Below are positions 1 to 6,202 of a DNA stretch of 6,202 nucleotides, piece after piece. Location of the stretch: contig CALEGL010000020.1 in the NCBI GenBank assembly GCA_937876495.1, positions 1 to 6,202 on the forward strand. Reading direction: 5' to 3'. The DNA comes from an uncultured Bifidobacterium sp. Lineage in GTDB: Bacteria > Actinomycetota > Actinomycetes > Actinomycetales > Bifidobacteriaceae. The notes beneath the pieces are model-generated. The model saw only the letters and a program-made list of their open reading frames with translations, was not told where the DNA came from and made no database searches. How positions within the stretch are numbered: the first letter of the stretch is position 1; each line of letters starts with the position of its first letter. The translations under genes and the position numbers were made by a program.

Positions 1-233
1 TGGACAAGGACCTCTACGAGCTTCCTCCGGAGGAGCATGCCGGCATCAAGCAGGTGCCGGGCTCCCTGGGAGAGGCGCTGGACGCCCTCGAGGAGGACCA
101 CGACTTCCTCGGCGCCGGCGACGTGTTCACCGACGACCTCATCGAGACGTGGCTTGACCTCAAGCGCGCCGAGATCGATCTCGCACGTCTGGCCCCGACC
201 CCGCTGGAGTACGAGCTGTACTTCGCCATCTGA
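1..233 (+). CDS. glnA: Glutamine synthetase type I, C-terminal end (partial)
   Basis: Only the last 76 codons are present, read from base 3 to the TGA at 231-233. The enzyme makes glutamine from glutamate, ammonia and ATP in the cytoplasm and works as a dodecamer. The fragment begins at the motif KDLYELPPEE. In the adenylylated (GSI-beta) type this contains the tyrosine that adenylyltransferase GlnE modifies (Tyr397 in E. coli numbering); here the codon is 15-17. Then come KQVPGSLGEALDAL, VFTDDLIETW and the terminal LEYELYF, all in the family order and at the usual distance from the C-terminus. The tyrosine implies control by adenylylation, which is inferred from the family. The gene converges on mrp and is followed 27 bases after its stop by a strong terminator. 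The active-site domain lies outside the window. Identification is firm; which paralogue it is cannot be told. Confidence 0.95.
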   Translation, partial: DKDLYELPPEEHAGIKQVPGSLGEALDALEEDHDFLGAGDVFTDDLIETWLDLKRAEIDLARLAPTPLEYELYFAI

Positions 234-260
234 AGTCGGTTCGGACGGCTCCGTTCCTCG

Positions 261-299
261 ACGACCCCGCAGGCTTCGGCCTGCGGGGTCGTTTCATGT
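261..299. terminator. Strong stem-loop terminator between convergent glnA and mrp
   Basis: Bases 261-274 and 279-292 are perfect inverted repeats of 14 bp around the loop TTCG. With its closing C-G pair the + strand RNA has the very stable C(UUCG)G tetraloop. The + strand tail (292-300, TTTCATGTT) is T-rich but not a clean run. The stem begins 27 bases after the glnA stop. Read the other way, it starts 7 bases after the mrp stop but has no T-run. It is therefore best read as the glnA terminator, probably shared by mrp. Confidence 0.85.
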
Positions 300-1613
300 T
301 CACTGAGCGGATTCCCGATCGGCCGGCTCCATCAGACGCCGGGCCAGGGCGACGAAGGCGTCGGACAGCGCAGTGCCGGCCAGACGCCCCCTCTCGTCGA
401 GCACCACGGGACGCCCCTGCTCATCCGTCTCACGCAGAACGGGCTCGAAGGGCAGCCGCGCCAGCAGCGGGACGTCATGATGCAGATCCCGCGTCAGCTG
501 TCTGCTGACGCGTTCCCCTCCCCCGTGCCCGAAGATCTCCAGACGCTCGCCGCGATGCTCGAACCAGCTCATGTTCTCGACGACCCCGCGCACGCGCATG
601 GGCACCTGCAGGGCGACGAGGCCCGAGCGCACGGCCACGTCGGAGGCCCCCTGCTGCGGGGTGGTGACGACGACGAGCTCCGCGTTGGGAAGCGTCTGCG
701 CAACGGATATGGCCATGTCGCCCGTCCCGGGGGCCATGTCCAGAAGAAGCACGTCGGGCTCCCCCCACCACACGTCGGAGAGGAACTGCTCCAGCGAGCG
801 CTGCAGACGCGGACCACGCCACAGGATGGCCCGGTCGGCCCCCGCGAACATGCCGATGGAGATCAGCTTGACCCCCCAGGCGACGACGGGCATGAGCATC
901 CCGTTGACGTCCGTGGGCTGCCGGTGGACGCCGAACAGCGTGGGCAGGGAGAAGCCGTAGATGTCGGCGTCGATGGCCGCCGTGTTGTACCCGAGGGCGG
1001 CGAAGGTGGCGGCGAGGTTCGCCGTCACCGAGGACTTGCCCACGCCCCCCTTGCCGGAGGCTATGGCGAAGATCCGCGTGCGCACCCCGGGCCTGCTGAA
1101 GGGATTGCGCCGACGCTCCGCCTTGAGCGAGGCGACGAGCCGTTCGAGCTTCTCATGGCTCATCGAGGCGACCTCGATACGGGGGACGAGCGTGGCCTCC
1201 GGATACGAGGACACGGCCCGGGTGATGCGGTCGGTGATCGTGCGCGACAGCGGGCAGCCCGCGATGGTGAGCTCGACGCGGACGGTGACGTCGACGACGC
1301 TACGACCGGATGCGGATTCCGCATCCGTCGCCCCTGGATTCTTTGCCCCCGTATCCGGGACGGCCGCCGTCATCCCGTCGGATGCCGAGGCCCTTCCCGC
1401 GGCGTCTGACGTCTTCTCGTCCGACGCCTTCTCCGGAGCTCGCGGGACGGCGTGGATGCCGGCGATCATGCCCAGATCGACGATGGAGCGTCCCAGCTCC
1501 GGGTCGATGACCTTCGCCAGCCTGGCGTGGATGCCGTCCTCGATCCGCCGCATCCCGTCACGGTCGTTCCCGTTCCCGTTCCGGTCGTCATCCGCCGTCC
1601 GCACATCCGTCAT
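300..1613 (-). CDS. mrp: Mrp/ApbC-family P-loop ATPase, iron-sulfur cluster carrier
   Basis: The product is 437 residues. Mrp/ApbC/NBP35 proteins bind ATP and are thought to carry or help assemble Fe-S clusters for target proteins in the cytosol. Residues 22-150 form a DUF59/MIP18 domain: VIDPELGRSIVDLGMI at 35-50, and LTIAGCPL with its conserved cysteine (Cys120). A spacer rich in Ala, Ser, Asp and Gly, about residues 57-105, interrupts this domain. The ATPase follows, with the deviant Walker A SGKGGVGKSS (186-195), DADIYGFSLP (215-224) and the switch II DMAPGTGD (292-299), then VVENMSWF and IFGHGGGE. The family's CxxC between the last two motifs is absent, and Cys120 is the only cysteine. 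The ATG at 1611-1613 is chosen because AAGGAGG lies 10 bases upstream. The frame stays open to an ATG at 1725-1727, but those 38 extra codons look non-coding and overlap the likely promoter. It converges with glnA; ligA lies upstream on the same strand across a 309-base gap. Confidence 0.92.
   Translation of the reverse strand: MTDVRTADDDRNGNGNDRDGMRRIEDGIHARLAKVIDPELGRSIVDLGMIAGIHAVPRAPEKASDEKTSDAAGRASASDGMTAAVPDTGAKNPGATDAESASGRSVVDVTVRVELTIAGCPLSRTITDRITRAVSSYPEATLVPRIEVASMSHEKLERLVASLKAERRRNPFSRPGVRTRIFAIASGKGGVGKSSVTANLAATFAALGYNTAAIDADIYGFSLPTLFGVHRQPTDVNGMLMPVVAWGVKLISIGMFAGADRAILWRGPRLQRSLEQFLSDVWWGEPDVLLLDMAPGTGDMAISVAQTLPNAELVVVTTPQQGASDVAVRSGLVALQVPMRVRGVVENMSWFEHRGERLEIFGHGGGERVSRQLTRDLHHDVPLLARLPFEPVLRETDEQGRPVVLDERGRLAGTALSDAFVALARRLMEPADRESAQ
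1565..1582. repeat. Hexanucleotide tandem repeat (CGTTCC x3) in the mrp 5' end
   Basis: Three exact copies of CGTTCC lie side by side, inside mrp codons for an Asn-Gly repeat (residues 11-16, RNGNGND). The unit is a multiple of three, so gain or loss of a copy would change protein length without breaking the frame. It lies in the poorly conserved stretch before the DUF59 domain. It could be chance in GC-rich sequence. Confidence 0.6.
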
Positions 1614-1623
1614 CCGTTCCGAT

Positions 1624-1630
1624 CCTCCTT
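1624..1630 (-). promoter_or_regulatory. mrp ribosome-binding site
   Basis: On the - strand this reads AAGGAGG, close to a perfect Shine-Dalgarno match. It lies 10 bases before the ATG at 1611-1613. It decides the mrp start in favour of this ATG over the ATG 38 codons upstream (1725-1727) and the ATG 20 codons downstream. The spacing is slightly longer than ideal. Confidence 0.75.
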
Positions 1631-1713
1631 CGCCGTCCCCGGCCACACGTTGCCCAGCCGTCTCCGGAAACCGCTCCGGAGGACGCCAGCCGCCCGCGAG
1701 GACGCACCCGTCC

Positions 1714-1743
1714 ACCCTATCCGGCAAGGCCGCGCCATGCCAG
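1714..1743 (-). promoter_or_regulatory. Possible mrp promoter
   Basis: Reading the - strand, CTGGCA (1738-1743, 4 of 6 to TTGACA) is followed 18 bases later by TAGGGT (1714-1719), which fits the actinobacterial TAnnnT -10 pattern. Transcription would begin near 1707, giving a leader of roughly 95 bases before the mrp ATG. Such matches arise by chance, so this is tentative. It agrees with the shorter mrp start. Confidence 0.35.
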
Positions 1744-1850
1744 AGGTCGGTCCAGGGTCATGCGCAGGGCATGTGCCGATGAAGCGCAAGGACCGGGCAC
1801 CCGCCGGCTTCCGGGCATGAATCCGGCCAAGGACCCGGTATGACGGATCC

Positions 1851-1910
1851 GGTCCCGCCCACGCGCCGGACGGATCTCGGTACGCGTCCGGCGCTCATCG
1901 ACTCGGGACC
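1851..1910 (-). terminator. Nested hairpin downstream of ligA, possible terminator
   Basis: An inner perfect 10-bp stem (1863-1872 with 1885-1894, loop 12) is enclosed by an outer 7-bp stem (1851-1857 with 1904-1910). An alternative outer pairing uses 1852-1859 with 1911-1918. It begins 12 bases after the ligA stop on the - strand. No T-run follows, so it may be a GC-rich terminator without a tail, or only a 3' stabilising structure. Confidence 0.45.
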
Positions 1911-1922
1911 GGCGGGACGTCC

Positions 1923-4724
<2,802 letters not shown>

Positions 4725-4726
4725 TC

Positions 4727-4732
4727 ATTCTA
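4727..4732 (-). promoter_or_regulatory. Probable ligA -10 element
   Basis: The - strand reads TAGAAT, close to TATAAT and a good fit to the actinobacterial TAnnnT pattern. It would put the transcript start near 4720 and give a leader of about 65 bases. No convincing -35 hexamer lies 16-19 bases upstream, so an activator or a divergent -35 may be used. A 12-base palindrome (4757-4768) occupies roughly the -35 to -50 region. Confidence 0.4.
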
Positions 4733-4756
4733 GGCGAGGAGGGCAAGCGGCTCCCA

Positions 4757-4768
4757 TCCACGCGTGGA
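4757..4768. promoter_or_regulatory. 12-base perfect palindrome upstream of ligA, possible operator
   Basis: TCCACGCGTGGA is a perfect dyad centred about 42 bases upstream of the predicted ligA transcript start, where a regulator could bind. The sequence shows only the symmetry; no known operator is recognised. Confidence 0.3.
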
Positions 4769-4834
4769 CGGGCCGGATCCGGACGAGGATGATCAGACCG
4801 AACTCGCATCCGCCACGCGCATGGACGACCCGAG

Positions 4835-4867
4835 GCGCGGACCGATGGAGGCATCGGACGTCCGCGC
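4835..4867 (-). terminator. 13-bp bulged stem-loop downstream of the TPR gene
   Basis: Bases 4835-4841 pair with 4861-4867 (7 bp). Bases 4842-4847 pair with 4852-4857 (6 bp), around a 4-base loop (GAGG, + strand) with a 3-base bulge at 4858-4860. The stem is long and GC-rich and begins about 60 bases after the TPR-gene stop on the - strand. There is no T-run. It may end that transcript, or form part of the region upstream of ligA. Confidence 0.45.
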
Positions 4868-4882
4868 TTCTTCGCCGTCCGT

Positions 4883-4917
4883 CCCCCTCTGGCGCCGCCA
4901 GGAGAATCAGGAGGGGG
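4883..4917 (-). terminator. Stem-loop just past the TPR gene stop
   Basis: CCCCCTC (4883-4889) pairs with GAGGGGG (4911-4917). The 21-base loop contains sequence that can form a competing small hairpin (4889-4893 with 4897-4901). It starts 9 bases after the stop codon on the - strand and lacks a T-run. Together with the stem at 4835-4867 it may form a two-part terminator. Confidence 0.4.
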
Positions 4918-4926
4918 CGGCCCGGG

Positions 4927-6202
4927 TCAGGCGTTGAGGGAACGCAGGAACTGCACCTGGACGAGGTCCACCCCGTCGATGTCGGTGTCGTTCATGCGCG
5001 CCGCCGCCAGGGCGAGCGTACGGGCGGGGACGAAAAGCCCGTCGTCCACGCACACGCGCGCCGCCTCGCGCACGATCGACCCCACCTCGGTATGCGGCCA
5101 GACCGGCAGGCCGTGGGCCTGCAGCACGCGCTTGGCGGACTCGACGTCCTGAGGCACGGGGATGCACTGGGAACGCGCCCTCGCGGACAGCTCCCGCATC
5201 TCGCCGTCCAGCGCGGCGATATGGCCCGGGGCGATATGCGCGCTGAGCAGATACGCGGCCTGGGCCACGTCGAACTCGTCGCGCATCCAGGAGGCGTAGG
5301 CGAAGCGGTAGTAGGCGAAGGCGGCGTCATCCCGGTCGAGGGCGACGCGAAGCGCATTGAGGCAGGCGGCCCTCGCCGAGTCCCAGTCCTCGTTGCGCGC
5401 AAGCTGGATGGCGAGCTTCATATGCGACAGCGCATAGGCCGGGGCGTAGGAGACCATGGCGTTGAGATGGGGAAGCGCGGCGTCCACCCCGTGGATCTGC
5501 GCCAGGGCGTCCGCCAGCTCCAGATGCGTGTAGAAGAGGTTGTCGGGGATGAGCACGGTGCGCTCGCCGGGCGTGGCGAACAACCGGTTGTACACCACGC
5601 GCTCCGCGTAGGAGTTGAAGTAGCGCGGCACGCCGGACCCGGACGCGAATCGGGCGTCGACGTCTGCGACCGCCTTCTCCAGCAGGTCGAAGGCCTGGTC
5701 CGTCTGTCCGGAGAACAGCAGATCCCGGGCCTTGACGCGCTGGGCGTCGAGCCGCCGTGACAGCGGAAAGTCGGGATCCGGCGTGTCGCGTCCGTCGATG
5801 ATGGCGGCGCCGACGTCCGAGGCGATGCCCCGCAGCTCGGGGTCGCCCAGGGAGTCGACTATGGCCATGGACCTCTGCGCCCTCGTGACGCTGTCCGTGG
5901 AGCCGTCGGCGGCCAGACGATGGAAGTCCGCCACGGCGCGCTGCAGCAGGTCGGCCCGCTGGATGGACAATCCCGTGACATCGGTGGTCCCCAGAACCCG
6001 ACGGGCGCGACGGGACAGCGGCGCATCCGCGAGTTCCGGCTCCTCCTGCGATCCGGGAGGCGAAAAGCGCGAATCACGCAGATCGAATTCGGCGTCGATG
6101 GGCCGCAGCCCGGCCTGCCCGTCGACGTTCATGGCGGCGCCGAAGGCCCGGTAGACGAGCCGCGGATCGTTGAGGCCGTGGCGGCGCAGCAGTGCGAGGA
6201 AA
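4927..6202 (-). CDS. TPR-like repeat protein of unknown function (5' end beyond window)
   Basis: The stop is at 4927-4929 and 424 residues are visible. The first ATG inside the window is at 6130-6132, but the frame continues to the edge without a stop, and its 23 upstream residues (including LRRHGLNDPRLVYRAF) read like protein. The true start is therefore probably outside. Helix-pair repeats with TPR spacing and Ala/Leu/Tyr patterns occur at visible residues about 155-182, 222-254, 255-288 and 293-324, for example ELADALAQIHGVDAALPHLN and AYYRFAYASWMRDEFDVAQA. TPR arrays usually bind protein partners, but no catalytic motif, signal peptide or membrane segment is seen in this part, so the function is unknown. 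The region around visible residues 45-70 is charged and less ordered. It has the same direction as ligA, but a 271-base gap with two stem-loops suggests separate transcription. It resembles uncharacterised actinobacterial TPR proteins; that is an impression only. Confidence 0.8.
   Translation of the reverse strand, partial: FLALLRRHGLNDPRLVYRAFGAAMNVDGQAGLRPIDAEFDLRDSRFSPPGSQEEPELADAPLSRRARRVLGTTDVTGLSIQRADLLQRAVADFHRLAADGSTDSVTRAQRSMAIVDSLGDPELRGIASDVGAAIIDGRDTPDPDFPLSRRLDAQRVKARDLLFSGQTDQAFDLLEKAVADVDARFASGSGVPRYFNSYAERVVYNRLFATPGERTVLIPDNLFYTHLELADALAQIHGVDAALPHLNAMVSYAPAYALSHMKLAIQLARNEDWDSARAACLNALRVALDRDDAAFAYYRFAYASWMRDEFDVAQAAYLLSAHIAPGHIAALDGEMRELSARARSQCIPVPQDVESAKRVLQAHGLPVWPHTEVGSIVREAARVCVDDGLFVPARTLALAAARMNDTDIDGVDLVQVQFLRSLNA

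Larger units (their letters stand above)
1614..1922. other. Intergenic region between ligA and mrp
   Basis: This 309-base gap has no convincing gene on either strand. Frames that cross it are tails of antisense frames, or the unsupported 38-codon upstream extension of mrp. Next to mrp it holds a ribosome-binding site (1624-1630), a 6-bp hairpin (1662-1667 with 1676-1681) in the presumed leader, and a promoter-like pair (1714-1743). A short hairpin (CATGC, loop, GCATG, 1759-1773) lies mid-gap. A larger nested hairpin (1851-1910) follows the ligA stop. Confidence 0.7.

Noticed and set aside
477..1409. A 310-codon + strand frame antisense to mrp, and an overlapping 273-codon frame at 961-1782
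   Set aside because: Both overlap the well-supported Mrp ATPase on the - strand and resemble no known protein.
1614..1727. N-terminal extension of mrp from the ATG at 1725-1727
   Set aside because: The 38 extra residues look non-coding, have no good ribosome-binding site, and overlap the probable promoter, while AAGGAGG precedes the ATG at 1611-1613.

Overview
The window is GC-rich (about two thirds G+C by eye). It carries four protein genes and no mobile, CRISPR, rRNA or tRNA features. GC content, a glutamine synthetase tail ending in LAPTPLEYELYF, and an unusually long NAD-dependent DNA ligase with a large insert together point to a high-GC actinobacterium, most likely Bifidobacterium or a close relative. 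This assignment rests on remembered family features, not on a database search.

Layout, left to right. (1) The last 76 codons of a type I glutamine synthetase gene (glnA) run on the + strand and end at 233. (2) A strong stem-loop (stem 261-292) lies between the convergent ends of glnA and mrp and can serve both. (3) mrp, an Mrp/ApbC-family P-loop ATPase with an N-terminal DUF59/MIP18 domain, lies on the - strand (300-1613). (4) A 309-base gap (1614-1922) holds the mrp ribosome-binding site, a possible mrp promoter and a nested hairpin just past the ligA stop. (5) ligA, a 910-residue NAD-dependent DNA ligase, lies on the - strand (1923-4655). (6) A 271-base gap (4656-4926) holds the likely ligA promoter and leader, a 12-base palindrome, a 13-base direct repeat, and two stem-loops past the end of the next gene. 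(7) A TPR-like protein of unknown function occupies the - strand from 4927 to the right edge. Its frame stays open to base 6202, so its true start lies outside the window.

mrp, ligA and the TPR gene point the same way, but gaps of about 270-310 bases with hairpins and promoter-like sites suggest separate transcription units. The products belong to unrelated housekeeping processes: nitrogen assimilation, Fe-S cluster handling, DNA replication and repair, and an unknown TPR role. I see no defence, mobile or secretion system. The points most worth a second look are the inserts in LigA, the Mrp protein that lacks the usual CxxC pair and has a low-complexity insert splitting its DUF59 domain, and the symmetric elements upstream of ligA.
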